Shown: positions 33,573 through 43,787 of the stretch, in pieces | Position numbering within the stretch: position 1 is the first letter of the stretch | Layout: the number at the start of each line of letters is the position of its first letter | Assembly (NCBI RefSeq): GCF_023716465.1 | Contig: NZ_CP092415.1 | Location: forward strand, 1,403,501 to 1,467,500 | Direction of reading: 5' to 3' | DNA: 64,000 nucleotides | DNA from: Flagellimonas marinaquae | GTDB taxonomy: Bacteria > Bacteroidota > Bacteroidia > Flavobacteriales > Flavobacteriaceae | The notes under the pieces: generated by a model | The model's input: the letters and a program-made list of their open reading frames with translations, nothing else | What the model was told of the DNA's origin: nothing | Database searches by the model: none | Made by a program: the position numbers and the translations under genes

Positions 33573-34828
33573 TCCTCCTTTTCATGTTCATCAATGTCTT
33601 TTTGAAGATCCAGTCGGCGAAAGGTCGGTGAAACAATCGCGGTTGTTCCAGCGGTCAAAAGCGTCATGCACCCACCGAAAACCACTGCTGTAACCGTTCC
33701 CAATAATTTGGCCGCCAATCCACTTTCAAATGCCCCCAACTCGTTGGACGACCCAACGAACATAGAATTCACAGATGCGACCCTTCCTCGCATATTGTCC
33801 GGCGTTTTCAATTGTAAAATAGTCTGCCGTATGATCATGGAAACACCATCCACCGCACCACTCAAAAACAAGGCTATTACGGATAGCCAAAACAATTCCG
33901 ACAGTCCAAATACGATAATACAAATACCAAAAGCAAAAACGGCCATCAATAATTTTTTACCTGCTTTTTTATGCAATGGAAACCGTGTTGAGCCAAGCAT
34001 GGTTATGGAAGCCCCTACCGCTGGGGCTGCACGTAAAATCCCAAAGCCTTCGGAACCCACATGTAAAATATCCTGAGCATATACTGGCAACAGTGCAACA
34101 GCGCCACCGAATAAAACAGCGACCATGTCTAAGGTCAGGGCTCCAAAAATGGCCTTGTTCCCAAAAACAAACTTGAGTCCATCTCGTAAACTTTGAAATA
34201 CCGGCTCACCGATTTTTGGATTTAAGATTGGTTTTCTCGGTATTTGGAACAAGAAAATAAGTGCAAGTACCGAAAACCCAAAAATAAGGCACATGCTCCA
34301 ATGTACCCCGATCCAACTGATCGAGAACCCGGCCAAGGCCGGACCCAAAACAGATGCCAACTGCCATGTGGAACTGCTCCATGTTGCGGCATTGGGGTAT
34401 ATTTTTTTGGGAACGATCAAAGCGATCAAAGAGAAAATTGTAGGGCCCAAAAACGAACGCACAAACCCGCCCAAAAAAACCAAGGCATAAATCGAGTACA
34501 GTATGGTTTTAGATTCCCAAGAATCTTCAAGCCCGGGCCAGCTCAACAAGAACAGCCCAAGACTGATTACCGAGAATCCAGCAATGCAAGTCACCAAAAG
34601 GTTTCGCTTTTCCCGCTGATCTACAATATGTCCGGCAAACAGGGCCATACTCACCGCAGGAATCACTTCCATCAACCCGATAATGCCTAGTGAAAGTGGG
34701 TCCTTGGTCAAGGAATACACTTGCCATTCTATCACAATAAACTGCATGGACCATGCAAAGACCATGGCAAAACGTACCAATAAAAATATGTTGAATTCCT
34801 TATAACGAAGTGCTGCGTAGGGGTCCAT
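33569..34828 (-). CDS. MFS transporter (EntS-like)
   Basis: 419 residues, 12 predicted helices, with the loop motif 'GHIVDQREKRNLLV' of major facilitator exporters and the MFS_3 pattern (SMIIRQTILQLKTPDNMRGRVASVNSMFVG). Substrate unknown. Starts six bases downstream of the recJ stop, so both genes are likely one transcript. Confidence 0.9.
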   Translation of the reverse strand: MDPYAALRYKEFNIFLLVRFAMVFAWSMQFIVIEWQVYSLTKDPLSLGIIGLMEVIPAVSMALFAGHIVDQREKRNLLVTCIAGFSVISLGLFLLSWPGLEDSWESKTILYSIYALVFLGGFVRSFLGPTIFSLIALIVPKKIYPNAATWSSSTWQLASVLGPALAGFSISWIGVHWSMCLIFGFSVLALIFLFQIPRKPILNPKIGEPVFQSLRDGLKFVFGNKAIFGALTLDMVAVLFGGAVALLPVYAQDILHVGSEGFGILRAAPAVGASITMLGSTRFPLHKKAGKKLLMAVFAFGICIIVFGLSELFWLSVIALFLSGAVDGVSMIIRQTILQLKTPDNMRGRVASVNSMFVGSSNELGAFESGLAAKLLGTVTAVVFGGCMTLLTAGTTAIVSPTFRRLDLQKDIDEHEKED

Positions 34829-34834
34829 AAATTG

Positions 34835-36523
34835 CTAGCGAATATCTCTTAGTTTTAACTGAAGGCTCACCGTTCCGTTCCATTCATTTTCATCCAACGA
34901 AAATACGGCATCAAATGGTTTTATGCTTTTAACTCGTGTCAATTTATTGCCCAAATTAAACCCAATTGCGCCAATGGGATTGGAACCGGGCTGATAGAGA
35001 CTGCATTTCAAGTGCTTTTCGCCCTGTCCCACCCCTCGGGCATGGCCGGTATCCTTTAAACCTTCTGCCATAAAAACAGGTGCCATGTTACCCGGTCCAA
35101 ATGGGGCGAATTGCTTTAAGATCCGCATTAGTTTTGGTGTGATTTGATGCATTGAAATTTTTGCGTCGATAGAAATTTCGGGCTGCAACAATTTTGGGTC
35201 AATTGATTCAGAAACTACTTTTTCAAACTGCTTTTTGAAGAGTTCGTACTGTTCTTCCAATAGGGTAAGTCCTGCTGCATACATATGTCCGCCAAACTGC
35301 TCCAAGCAATCTGAACAGCCTTCAAGGGCATTGTAAATATCAAACCCCTTGACCGAACGTGCCGAAGCAGCCAATTTGTCCCCACTTTTGGTAAACACCA
35401 AAGTGGGCCGATAATAGGTTTCTGTTAATCTAGACGCCACAATTCCTATGACTCCCTTATGCCAATTTTCGTTATAGACCACAGAAGTGAACTTGTCCTC
35501 TTCTCGATTTTCTTGTATTTGCACCAAGGCCTCTTGTGTGATCTCTTGGTCCAAACTCCGTCTTTCGGTATTGAACGATTCAATTTCCGATGCAAAACGT
35601 TGTGCTTGCAAAAAATTGGTTTCGGTTAACAACTCTACAGCGTGTTGGCCATGCTTCATCCGTCCTGCGGCATTGATCCGAGGTGCCAAGATGAACACTA
35701 CATCCGTAATGGTAAGTTCGCGCTTTTTGGTCTGATCGATCAATGCTTTGATCCCGGTTCTCGGGTTTTCGTTGATGACCATTAACCCGTAATAGGCCAG
35801 AACCCGGTTTTCTCCCGTAATCGGAACTATGTCCGCGGCAATGGCGGTGGCCACTAAATCCAGGTAAAGCAAAATGTCGTCGATGGTCTTTCCTTGCTGA
35901 TCGGCCAGAGCCTGAATCAATTTAAAGCCAACGCCGCATCCGCAAAGCTCCTTGTAAGGATATGCACAATCCTCTTGTTTTGGATCCAAAATCGCCACTG
36001 CTTCCGGTAAATCTTTCCCCGGTCGGTGATGATCACAAACGATCACGTCAATACCTTTGTCCTTGGCATAAGCAATCTGCTCAATGGCCTTGATGCCGCA
36101 ATCCAGGGCAATCATAAGGCCAATATCATTGTCGGCGGCAAAATCGATCCCTTTAAACGAAATTCCGTAGCCTTCAGCATAGCGATCGGGAATATAAGTC
36201 GCGACATTAGGGTGGGTTTCTTGCAAATAAGAGCTCATCAGGGCTACCGAAGTGGTTCCGTCCACATCGTAATCCCCATAGACCAAAATGTTTTCACCAT
36301 TGGCAAAAGCTTGCTCAATGCGCTCCACTGCCTTTTGCATTCCCTTCATTAAAAAAGGGTCGTGCAAATGGGTTAACTCTGGTCGGAAAAAGCTTTTGGC
36401 CTCCTCATAATTGGTCACTCCTCGTTGGATCAACAATTGGGCAATTAAATCATCAACTCCCAATGCTTCGGAAAGATCATCAATGCTTTTTTGTTCTGGT
36501 TTTGGTTTTACGGTCCAGCGCAT
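34835..36523 (-). CDS. recJ: Single-stranded-DNA-specific exonuclease RecJ
   Basis: 562 residues. DHH-family motifs: VYGDYDVDGTTSVAL, MIALDCGIKA, VCDHHRPGKDLPEA and the DHHA1 part GVIGIVASRL ... GGHMYAAGLTL. A 5'-3' single-strand exonuclease for recombination and mismatch repair. Normal length. Lies eight bases behind the YhhN gene. Confidence 0.95.
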   Translation of the reverse strand: MRWTVKPKPEQKSIDDLSEALGVDDLIAQLLIQRGVTNYEEAKSFFRPELTHLHDPFLMKGMQKAVERIEQAFANGENILVYGDYDVDGTTSVALMSSYLQETHPNVATYIPDRYAEGYGISFKGIDFAADNDIGLMIALDCGIKAIEQIAYAKDKGIDVIVCDHHRPGKDLPEAVAILDPKQEDCAYPYKELCGCGVGFKLIQALADQQGKTIDDILLYLDLVATAIAADIVPITGENRVLAYYGLMVINENPRTGIKALIDQTKKRELTITDVVFILAPRINAAGRMKHGQHAVELLTETNFLQAQRFASEIESFNTERRSLDQEITQEALVQIQENREEDKFTSVVYNENWHKGVIGIVASRLTETYYRPTLVFTKSGDKLAASARSVKGFDIYNALEGCSDCLEQFGGHMYAAGLTLLEEQYELFKKQFEKVVSESIDPKLLQPEISIDAKISMHQITPKLMRILKQFAPFGPGNMAPVFMAEGLKDTGHARGVGQGEKHLKCSLYQPGSNPIGAIGFNLGNKLTRVKSIKPFDAVFSLDENEWNGTVSLQLKLRDIR

Positions 36524-36531
36524 ATTAGGTA

Positions 36532-37203
36532 TTAGTTTGATGTTGGGACGTTGCTTTTAAATCTTTTAACGAGTGAAAATGTAATAAAAATGTGGGCCAG
36601 GTAGTAGGTAGGTGTAATCAGAAAATCGAACGAATGATAACCCACGAATTCTTTGAATGCAATTATAGTATCCGAAAAAATAATCAGTACAATTCCAAAA
36701 ATAAAGCTTCTTTTAGCGGCCAGGTCTCCTTTTATCCCCATGGCCGCGCCCAAAGAAAAACAAGAAATGAGCAAATACACCAAAGATGCAATCATCAACG
36801 TAACATCTGTAAAAGTGGGATAGAGCACTAAAAAGAAAAATGCCAAATAGATAGTCAAAACAATCGCAGTAAACATTCCTCTTATACGACCGTTCCGCAA
36901 TGCGTAGAGCAAATACCCCAAGTGGGCCAAAAAAAACAGGGCGATTCCCTTTACGAACATGGTGCTATCACCGTTCATATGGGATAAAAACCAATCCCCG
37001 ATTATGGAAAATAAAAAAGCTCCGATTATCCACCAAGCTTCTTTAATCCTAGATTTGTCCACAATACCCATGATGAGGATAATAACAGCCCCCATACCTG
37101 CCGTACCGGACTTAAAAACAAAGTTTTCGGTCGTAACCCCCAACATTGCAAGAATCACGGAAACCGCTAGCAGTACATATAACCCATTCTTTTTTAGCCA
37201 CAT
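36532..37203 (-). CDS. YhhN family membrane protein (lysoplasmalogenase-like)
   Basis: 223 residues, about seven to eight transmembrane helices, with the family stretches IGDWFLSH, LAHLGYLLYAL and SDTIIAFKEF. YhhN/TMEM86 proteins include lysoplasmalogenases; whether this one is an enzyme cannot be said. First gene of the recJ-MFS unit. Confidence 0.8.
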   Translation of the reverse strand: MWLKKNGLYVLLAVSVILAMLGVTTENFVFKSGTAGMGAVIILIMGIVDKSRIKEAWWIIGAFLFSIIGDWFLSHMNGDSTMFVKGIALFFLAHLGYLLYALRNGRIRGMFTAIVLTIYLAFFFLVLYPTFTDVTLMIASLVYLLISCFSLGAAMGIKGDLAAKRSFIFGIVLIIFSDTIIAFKEFVGYHSFDFLITPTYYLAHIFITFSLVKRFKSNVPTSN

Positions 37204-37297
37204 TTGATTTATATTTTACAAGTAAAAACATGTAGGATTTTGGTAAAAATCCCATTTCGCCAAAAAGGAACCAGGGGTTATCGTCCTTTTCTACATT

Positions 37298-37720
37298 TTA
37301 GCTATTGTGATATAAAATTTTGATGTCCAATTTTGCAAACTTCCTGAACATTTCCATTACACCACAGTATTTTTCCACTGATAGGTCTACCGCTTTTTTC
37401 AGCTTTTCCTCGTTAAGGTCAGAGCCGGTAAAATGATACTCTATTACAACGGAATCGTAATATTTTGGATGCTCATCGGTAAGGTTTGCAATGGTCTCTA
37501 TCTTGAACTCCTTTACATCCAGTTTCATTTTTTTGATGAGGGATGCCACGTCCAGGCCCGAACAACCTGCCAGAGAAGATAGCATCAATGCCTTGGGGCG
37601 CAATCCTTCTCCAGATCCACCGCTTTCCGGTCCTGCATCTATTTTTATGGTCTCCCCGGATGGGTTATTGCTTTCAAAAGCCATTTCACCAAGCCATTTG
37701 GTGGTAATGTGATTTGTCAT
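37298..37720 (-). CDS. OsmC family protein
   Basis: 140 residues with two conserved cysteines: LAGCSGLDVASLIKKM and VEKYCGVMEMF. Members reduce organic hydroperoxides or act in related thiol chemistry. Monocistronic and divergent from the AhpD-like gene (55 bp), another peroxide-related family. Confidence 0.9.
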   Translation of the reverse strand: MTNHITTKWLGEMAFESNNPSGETIKIDAGPESGGSGEGLRPKALMLSSLAGCSGLDVASLIKKMKLDVKEFKIETIANLTDEHPKYYDSVVIEYHFTGSDLNEEKLKKAVDLSVEKYCGVMEMFRKFAKLDIKILYHNS

Positions 37721-37775
37721 GAATATAAATTTTTGTTTCTTGTAGAAATCAAAAATACAACTTAAAATCTCATCG

Positions 37776-38378
37776 ATGGCCTTAGTAAATCCTCTATCTC
37801 CCGATCATGACTTGGAAACCAAACAACTGGCGGAGTTCTTTAACGAAACACTTGGGTTTTGCCCGAATTCCGTTTTAACCATGCAGCACAGGCCCGCTAT
37901 TTCCAAGGCGTTTATCAACCTTAACAAAGCGGTTATGGCCAACGAGGGAAAGGTAACCTCTGCCCTTAAACGAATGATTGCCTGGGTAAGCAGCAACGCG
38001 ACCGGATGCAGATACTGCCAAGCCCACGCCATACGCGCTGCGGAACGTTATGGCGCCGAGCAAGACCAACTTGAAAATATCTGGGAATATAGAACCCATC
38101 CTGCTTTTTCGGAAGCGGAAAGAGCCGCTTTGGATTTTGCGCTAGCTGCTTCTCAGGTTCCGAACACCGTAAACGCCGATATAAAAGAAAGACTCCATAA
38201 ATATTGGAACGATGGCGAGATCGTTGAAATGATGGGTGTAATCTCTCTCTTTGGGTACCTGAACCGTTGGAACGACTCCATGGGCACCAATATTGAGAAT
38301 GGCGCCGTGGAAAGTGCTGAAAAATACTTAGGCGAAGTAGGCTGGGAAAAGGGCAAGCACGATGGCAGCAAATATTGA
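37776..38378 (+). CDS. Carboxymuconolactone decarboxylase family (AhpD-like) protein
   Basis: 200 residues. The redox motif C78-RY-C81-QAH84 follows ATG, as in AhpD-like alkylhydroperoxidases. Helical throughout. Sits head-to-head with the OsmC gene, which suggests shared control of oxidative stress genes. Confidence 0.87.
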   Translation: MALVNPLSPDHDLETKQLAEFFNETLGFCPNSVLTMQHRPAISKAFINLNKAVMANEGKVTSALKRMIAWVSSNATGCRYCQAHAIRAAERYGAEQDQLENIWEYRTHPAFSEAERAALDFALAASQVPNTVNADIKERLHKYWNDGEIVEMMGVISLFGYLNRWNDSMGTNIENGAVESAEKYLGEVGWEKGKHDGSKY

Positions 38379-38468
38379 TATGTATATGATTTCTTGATCT
38401 GCATCAACATTTATGTGCTTGATTACCTTAAAATTTGTGGTTTTAAATCAACAACAATTTTTAAGCGT

Positions 38469-39059
38469 ATGGCCAAGTTATTCCTAACACCTGAAAACCA
38501 AATTCAACGATTGAACATTGTGCTCAACAATGTGGTGTCCCTACAAGAACTCGATACAGATATGCTAACAAACGTATCGGTTCCGGATACATGGAGCATT
38601 ATTGAAGTATTGGCACACTTAAATATTGCCTACGGCCCTTACCGAAATCAGTTAGATGAAGCAATTTCCAATATGACCGATTCAAATGAAGAGCAAAAGC
38701 CCTTTAGAGCCAGACCTTGGCAAAAAATGATCATTGAAATGCTACGTCCCAAAGGAATCCGAAGAAAATGGAAAATGAAGACCATGAAACGATTTGAACC
38801 CTTGTTGGACAGGAAAAATATGGGGAAGGAAAAAGTGGAAGATATTTTTCGTGAATTTTTTGAGCTTCATGGTCACCTGAAGCATTCAATCCTAAAAAGT
38901 AGAAATAAAGATATATCCAAAATTAAAATCACTTCAGGGATAGGACCCATTGTAAAGTTCTATCTACCAGAAAGTTTTGAGTTTCTGTTGTGCCATTTGG
39001 AGAGGCATATGGTACAAATTGATGAAATTTTAAATCAACAGAAAGTCTTGACTCAGTAA
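38469..39059 (+). CDS. DinB-like domain protein
   Basis: 196 residues from ATG 38469, a helical DinB-type fold: DTWSIIEVLAHLNIAYGPYRNQL near the N-terminus and LLCHLERHMVQIDEIL at the C-terminus with candidate metal histidines. Function of these proteins is mostly unknown (thiol transfer or metal-dependent hydrolysis). The 25 in-frame codons upstream do not look coding. Confidence 0.75.
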   Translation: MAKLFLTPENQIQRLNIVLNNVVSLQELDTDMLTNVSVPDTWSIIEVLAHLNIAYGPYRNQLDEAISNMTDSNEEQKPFRARPWQKMIIEMLRPKGIRRKWKMKTMKRFEPLLDRKNMGKEKVEDIFREFFELHGHLKHSILKSRNKDISKIKITSGIGPIVKFYLPESFEFLLCHLERHMVQIDEILNQQKVLTQ

Positions 39060-39125
39060 TTTATAGTGGGAAATTGCCCCAACTGTATTATTCCTATTTT
39101 TATGGAAACCAAGTGATTCTAAACA

Positions 39126-39710
39126 ATGGAGGTCGAAGCATCCCTTATTTTGAAATCTTTCTTTTCAAATCTTGATTTATCGAAAGATGAAGAACAACAT
39201 TTTACATCCCTTTGGACACTGAAATCATTTGATCAGTATGATATAATTACGGAAGCGGAAAGTATAGAGCGTAACTTTTATATTGTTCTGGAGGGTGTAC
39301 AAGCAATCTATGTGCTAAATGAAAAAGGCGAAAAAGTGGTTTTGGGATTTTCCTACGCCGGAAGCCCTTCAGGAGTATTTGATTCCTTTGTAAGAGGAGA
39401 GCCCTCTAAAATTTTCTTGGAAGCTTTGAAACCATCTAAATTACTGGCTTTATGCAAACAGGACTATGATGAGATGTTCAAAAACCACCTCTCTTTTTAT
39501 AAATGGGGACATCTTTTTTTCCAGGACGTGCTTTTTGGGCGATTGTCCAGAGAGGTGGAGCTTTTAACCCTTACGGCCGAGCAACGCTATGTTGCCTTTA
39601 TGAAAAGATGCCCAGAAGAATTAAAGGTAATTCCACAAAAGTACCTGGCATCTTACCTCAACATGAAACCCGAGACTTTCAGCCGATTGAGGGCGGCCAA
39701 TGTGTACTGA
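39126..39710 (+). CDS. Crp/Fnr family transcriptional regulator
   Basis: 194 residues: a cyclic-nucleotide-binding-like barrel (ITEAESIERNFYIVLEGVQAIYV, GEKVVLGFSYAGSPSG) and a C-terminal winged helix (LTAEQRYVAFMKRCPEELKVIPQKYLASYLNMKPETFSRLR). The phosphate-binding residues for cAMP are not conserved, as is common in Bacteroidota. Target unknown. Confidence 0.88.
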   Translation: MEVEASLILKSFFSNLDLSKDEEQHFTSLWTLKSFDQYDIITEAESIERNFYIVLEGVQAIYVLNEKGEKVVLGFSYAGSPSGVFDSFVRGEPSKIFLEALKPSKLLALCKQDYDEMFKNHLSFYKWGHLFFQDVLFGRLSREVELLTLTAEQRYVAFMKRCPEELKVIPQKYLASYLNMKPETFSRLRAANVY

Positions 39711-39751
39711 TTTTTCTTTGCCCATTGAAATACCTCAATAAAGCTATAATA

Positions 39752-39783
39752 TTTGTAAAAATGTAAAGTTTTATTTACTTTTA
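39752..39783 (+). promoter_or_regulatory. Bacteroidota-type promoter before the membrane protein/XRE pair
   Basis: TTTG at 39752-39755, 20 bases, TACTTTTA at 39776-39783 (one change from TAnnTTTG), 17 bases before ATG 39801. Confidence 0.55.
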
Positions 39784-39800
39784 GACAAAAATACTAGCAA

Positions 39801-40211
39801 ATGGATGTTCAAATACTACCAAACTGGGGCAAACGACTTGGCCTTTTTGTTTTCTTTATCTCCCTGTTTTTCGTAGCAGGGGATGGATTTTTAGATGGAT
39901 TCAATGGTTCTCCAGACGGAACACATCATTATTTTGAAGATTTACTGGGAACAACACTTTTTTATTTTGTCAATGTTCTGCCAGTAATAGGTCTTTTGAT
40001 CTACATGTTGTCCAAAGAAAAAGTTGAAGATGACTTTATAAGATTAATCAGATTACAATCCTATCAGACTACCGTAATTATCTTATTGATTATTGCCTTG
40101 GCCATTTATCTTTTCGACGTTTATTATGAAGTTAGTTTAGACATGGTTCTATCATTATTCATGATATTGTTTTTGATCATATTCTACTTTAAAAAACAGG
40201 CGCATTCATGA
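39801..40211 (+). CDS. Four-helix membrane protein paired with an XRE regulator
   Basis: 136 residues with four transmembrane segments (about 12-32, 52-72, 93-111, 114-132). No family assigned. Its stop overlaps the start of the XRE-type gene by four bases. Small membrane proteins in this arrangement often control or are controlled by the adjacent regulator. Confidence 0.72.
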   Translation: MDVQILPNWGKRLGLFVFFISLFFVAGDGFLDGFNGSPDGTHHYFEDLLGTTLFYFVNVLPVIGLLIYMLSKEKVEDDFIRLIRLQSYQTTVIILLIIALAIYLFDVYYEVSLDMVLSLFMILFLIIFYFKKQAHS

Positions 40212-40405
40212 AGAATTTGGTAAAAGTGGAAAGAGCAAGATTGGATATGACCCAAGCCGAACTGGCCAAAGAATTGGGCGTTTCACGACAGACCATCCAT
40301 GCCATAGAAAAGGATAAATTCAATCCTTCGGTTACCTTGGCATTAAAAATGGGCAGATTGTTCAATCTTCCCGTGGAGGAATTATTTATTATTGATGAGG
40401 ATTAA
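40208..40405 (+). CDS. XRE family helix-turn-helix regulator
   Basis: 65 residues, a complete minimal HTH domain (MTQAELAKELGVSRQTIHAIEKDKFNPSVTLALKMGRLFNLPVEELF) like Bacillus YgzD-type regulators. Coupled by ATGA overlap to the membrane gene before it; its stop overlaps the convergent rsmI end by four bases. Confidence 0.9.
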   Translation: MKNLVKVERARLDMTQAELAKELGVSRQTIHAIEKDKFNPSVTLALKMGRLFNLPVEELFIIDED

Positions 40406-41076
40406 TCCTTACGTCCGCCGACCACAATCACAAATTCGCCTTTGGGCGTCTTATTGTTAAAGTGCTCCAGTACCTCCGTAACCGTTCCGCGAACGGTCTC
40501 TTCGTATAATTTGGTCAATTCCCGGGATACGGAAATGGGTCTGTCTTCTCCAAAATACTCGGCGAAATGGGTCAAGGTTTTAAGGAGCTTATGGGGCGAT
40601 TCGTAAAAAACCATAGTTCGGGTTTCTTCGGCAAGTTCCAAAAGTCGTGTCTGACGGCCTTTTTTTACAGGCAAAAATCCCTCAAAAACAAATCGGTCAT
40701 TGGGCAATCCACTGTTCACTAAAGCAGGAACAAAGGCAGTTGCTCCGGGCAAACACTCTACTGCAATACCGTTTTCCACACAAGCACGGGTCAATAAAAA
40801 TCCTGGATCGGAAATAGCCGGGGTGCCTGCATCGGATATGAGAGCGTAAGTTGTCCCTTCTTTCATTTTTTGTACCAACACATCCACCTGTTTATGCTCG
40901 TTGTGCATATGATGGCTCTGCAACGAGGTGTTGATTTCAAAATGCTTGAGGAGTTTTCCGCTGGTCCGGGTATCTTCTGCCAAGACCACATCGACCTCTT
41001 TAAGCACTTTAATGGCACGAAAGGTCATATCTTCCAAATTTCCGATCGGTGTAGGAACCAGATATAATTTTCCCAT
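40402..41076 (-). CDS. rsmI: 16S rRNA 2'-O-methyltransferase RsmI
   Basis: 224 residues from ATG 41076, with the hallmark opening LYLVPTPIGNLEDMTFRA, LAEDTRTSGKLLKHF, SDAGTPAISDPGFLL and LPGATAFVPALVNSGLP. Methylates C1402 in the ribosomal decoding centre using SAM. A TTG two codons earlier is possible but unneeded. Confidence 0.95.
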   Translation of the reverse strand: MGKLYLVPTPIGNLEDMTFRAIKVLKEVDVVLAEDTRTSGKLLKHFEINTSLQSHHMHNEHKQVDVLVQKMKEGTTYALISDAGTPAISDPGFLLTRACVENGIAVECLPGATAFVPALVNSGLPNDRFVFEGFLPVKKGRQTRLLELAEETRTMVFYESPHKLLKTLTHFAEYFGEDRPISVSRELTKLYEETVRGTVTEVLEHFNNKTPKGEFVIVVGGRKD

Positions 41077-41123
41077 ACCCAAAGTTACGGCCTTGAGATT
41101 AAATTCAGCTTGAAAAAATCAAT

Positions 41124-41810
41124 TTAAGCGAACCGTCTTTCGATAAGAGCCACAAATCGGGCTTCGTACTCTTCCTTACCTTTCCAATTATTGTACTCGG
41201 GCTTAACCATATTGTTGATAAAAGCTATCGATCGCTCCTGTGAATCTATGGTGGTGAGTTGGGATAGCACCCGGGTGTAATCCTCCATACTGTTGTTGAA
41301 CAGATGCTTTACAAATGCCAGCTTATCGTTGAGCCCTACCTGAAAATCTTTTGCCAACCTATCGTTTACGGACTTTGCAGATGGTGCAGAAACTGGACTA
41401 TCCTCTTGTGGTGCCAGATTTTCCTTGTCGTTCTTCATAAAGTTTGGCTTGGCCACAAACTCCGCGAACACACGTTCCAAATCCGCATTGGAAGGCATTT
41501 CGGAAACAATATCCTTAATGGTTTCCATGGATGGGGTGGTTATAATGTCCTCTTGGTGCGGATTGCTCTCGGGAACAGAGGTGTTTCCGCTCAAAACGGC
41601 GTTTGCCATTTTCTCGAATCTTGAGGCTATGACGTTCTGGGAAACATCGACTTCAACATCACTCAGTTTTTCATCGATAAACTTCAATACGGCCAATTTC
41701 TCATATATTTCTTTAGATCTATCATAAAGTGCCGCAAGATCGGTATCTTCCCTTGCCGTAATTATTTCGGTGGACAATTTGATCAACTCTTCCCTCAATT
41801 TCCGTATCAT
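41124..41810 (-). CDS. Conserved hypothetical protein upstream of rsmI
   Basis: 228 residues, soluble and largely helical, with a low-complexity middle (about 75-150) and a conserved-looking C-terminus (NDKLAFVKHLFNNSMEDYTRVLSQLTTIDSQERSIAFINNMVKPEYNNWKGKEEYEARF). Proteins of this layout occur across Bacteroidota, but I know of no function. It is divergent from the tdk gene. Confidence 0.78.
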   Translation of the reverse strand: MIRKLREELIKLSTEIITAREDTDLAALYDRSKEIYEKLAVLKFIDEKLSDVEVDVSQNVIASRFEKMANAVLSGNTSVPESNPHQEDIITTPSMETIKDIVSEMPSNADLERVFAEFVAKPNFMKNDKENLAPQEDSPVSAPSAKSVNDRLAKDFQVGLNDKLAFVKHLFNNSMEDYTRVLSQLTTIDSQERSIAFINNMVKPEYNNWKGKEEYEARFVALIERRFA

Positions 41811-41906
41811 AGCTTTTATTCTTTACTATAAAAATAAAACGATTTTGCAAAAACCCTATCAACAAAAGGTTAAAATCTTATTGAAAACAAGGGTTCAATT
41901 TTTTAG

Positions 41907-41914
41907 TAGCTTTG
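41907..41914 (+). promoter_or_regulatory. Possible -7 element before tdk
   Basis: TAGCTTTG fits TAnnTTTG, 51 bases before ATG 41966. The nearest TTG upstream (41881) gives a 23-base spacer, longer than usual, so the -33 box is uncertain. Confidence 0.45.
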
Positions 41915-41965
41915 TGCTCGTCCCATTATAACGGGAAAACAAACAATTTCTTTCAAAAATACGTT

Positions 41966-42610
41966 ATGTTTCTCGAAAACACAGTAAACCATAAAGAACA
42001 ATTTGGATGGATCGAGGTGATTTGCGGCTCCATGTTTTCGGGAAAAACAGAAGAGCTGATTCGACGTTTAAAACGGGCCCAGTTCGCCAAACAGAAAGTA
42101 GAGATCTTTAAACCGATCGTGGACACACGCTACCACGAAGAAAACGTTATTTCTCACGACTCCAACGAAATTAGATCTACTCCTGTGCCTGCAGCTGCCA
42201 ATATTAGGCTTTTGGCAGACGATTGCGATGTGGTCGGAATCGATGAGGCGCAATTCTTCGATGAGGAAATTGTTACCGTTTGCAACGATTTGGCCAATAG
42301 AGGAGTCCGCGTTGTGGTCGCCGGATTGGATATGGACTTTAAAGGAAATCCCTTTGGCCCTATGCCCGCCTTAATGGCGACCGCCGAATATGTCACTAAA
42401 GTACACGCCGTTTGCACCCGAACGGGGAATTTGGCCAATTACAGTTTTAGAAAATCCTTAAACGACAACTTGGTGCTCTTGGGCGAAACCGAAGAATATG
42501 AACCCTTGAGCAGGGCTGCTTTCTACAAGGCCATGTTGCGCGAAAAAATAAAAGAAATGGATGTGGACACAGAAGAAGTAAGCGCCAAAAACAATAAATC
42601 GGATGAGTAA
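41966..42610 (+). CDS. tdk: Thymidine kinase
   Basis: 214 residues from ATG 41966. P-loop [28 protein letters not shown] with the catalytic glutamate, and lasso-like [15 protein letters not shown]. Phosphorylates thymidine for salvage. The zinc-binding cysteines of longer enzymes are only partly present. Upstream in-frame ATG 41912 would overlap the promoter. Overlaps alr by eight bases. Confidence 0.94.
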   Translation: MFLENTVNHKEQFGWIEVICGSMFSGKTEELIRRLKRAQFAKQKVEIFKPIVDTRYHEENVISHDSNEIRSTPVPAAANIRLLADDCDVVGIDEAQFFDEEIVTVCNDLANRGVRVVVAGLDMDFKGNPFGPMPALMATAEYVTKVHAVCTRTGNLANYSFRKSLNDNLVLLGETEEYEPLSRAAFYKAMLREKIKEMDVDTEEVSAKNNKSDE

Positions 42611-43712
42611 GGTAGGAGAAACCACCTTGGTTTTGGACCTGTTGGCACTAACGCACAACTACAACGTACTGCGATCCAAAATTGATCCAGACACAAAATT
42701 CTTAGGGGTCGTTAAAGCATTTGCCTATGGGAGCGACATGGTGGCCATTGCACAAAAATTAGAGGAACTAGGTGCCGATTATCTGGCCGTAGCCTACGTA
42801 AGTGAGGGAGTTTTACTTCGGGAATCGGGTATAAAACTACCTATTTTGGTTTTGCATCCATTGGCCTCAAATTTTGATGATTTGATCGCAAATCAATTGG
42901 AACCGAGCATCTATTCCATAAACATCCTGAACCAATTTCTGGACAGGGCAAAAGAAAAAAAACAAACGGATTATCCAATCCATATTAAATTCAATACCGG
43001 GCTGAACCGTTTAGGCTTTTCTGAAGCAGATGTTGATTCTATCGTAGAAAAGACCAAAGAGAACAGGTGCATAAAAATTAATTCTGTTTTTTCTCATTTG
43101 GTAGCCTCGGAAGATGTAAACGAACGAGTGTTCAGTTTAAAACAGATCAGCTCTTTCAAAAACATAAGCGATGCCATGACGGAAAAGTTGGGCTATGCCC
43201 CCATCCGCCATATGTTGAACACATCGGGAATCATCAATTATCCTGAAGCACAATTTGAGATGGTCCGTAGTGGAATTGGTCTTTATGGCTATGGCAATCA
43301 AGCAGAAGTGGATGCACAACTACAACCTGTGGCAACCTTAAAAACCATAATCTCTCAAATTCACGAAATTGGACTCGATCAATCCGTAGGCTATAATCGA
43401 GCATTTAAAGCAACCAGTGCGATTAAAAGTGCTACTTTGCCCATAGGGCATGCAGATGGTATTGGCCGTCAGTATGGAAAAGGCAAGGGATTTGTTACCA
43501 TTAATGGGGAAAAGGCTCCTATAATCGGAAATGTGTGTATGGATATGATCATGGTAGATGTCACGAAAATTGACTGCCAAGAGGGAGATGAAGCCATAAT
43601 TTTTGGTTCCGAAAAATCTGCTGAACAATTGGCCTCCATGGCCAACACGATTTCTTATGAAATTCTTACCGCTATTTCTCAAAGAGTAAAAAGAGAGGTC
43701 TTAAATCAATAA
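42603..43712 (+). CDS. alr: Alanine racemase
   Basis: 369 residues. The PLP lysine lies in [13 protein letters not shown]; the catalytic tyrosine region is [21 protein letters not shown] is also typical. Makes D-alanine for peptidoglycan. Normal length. Overlap with tdk suggests coupled translation. Confidence 0.95.
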   Translation: MSKVGETTLVLDLLALTHNYNVLRSKIDPDTKFLGVVKAFAYGSDMVAIAQKLEELGADYLAVAYVSEGVLLRESGIKLPILVLHPLASNFDDLIANQLEPSIYSINILNQFLDRAKEKKQTDYPIHIKFNTGLNRLGFSEADVDSIVEKTKENRCIKINSVFSHLVASEDVNERVFSLKQISSFKNISDAMTEKLGYAPIRHMLNTSGIINYPEAQFEMVRSGIGLYGYGNQAEVDAQLQPVATLKTIISQIHEIGLDQSVGYNRAFKATSAIKSATLPIGHADGIGRQYGKGKGFVTINGEKAPIIGNVCMDMIMVDVTKIDCQEGDEAIIFGSEKSAEQLASMANTISYEILTAISQRVKREVLNQ

Positions 43713-43787
43713 TTTGTTTGTGTTTTTAACCAAATGGACGGCTTTTTTGCTTAATTTGTTTCTATATAACCAATACTTGACTATAAA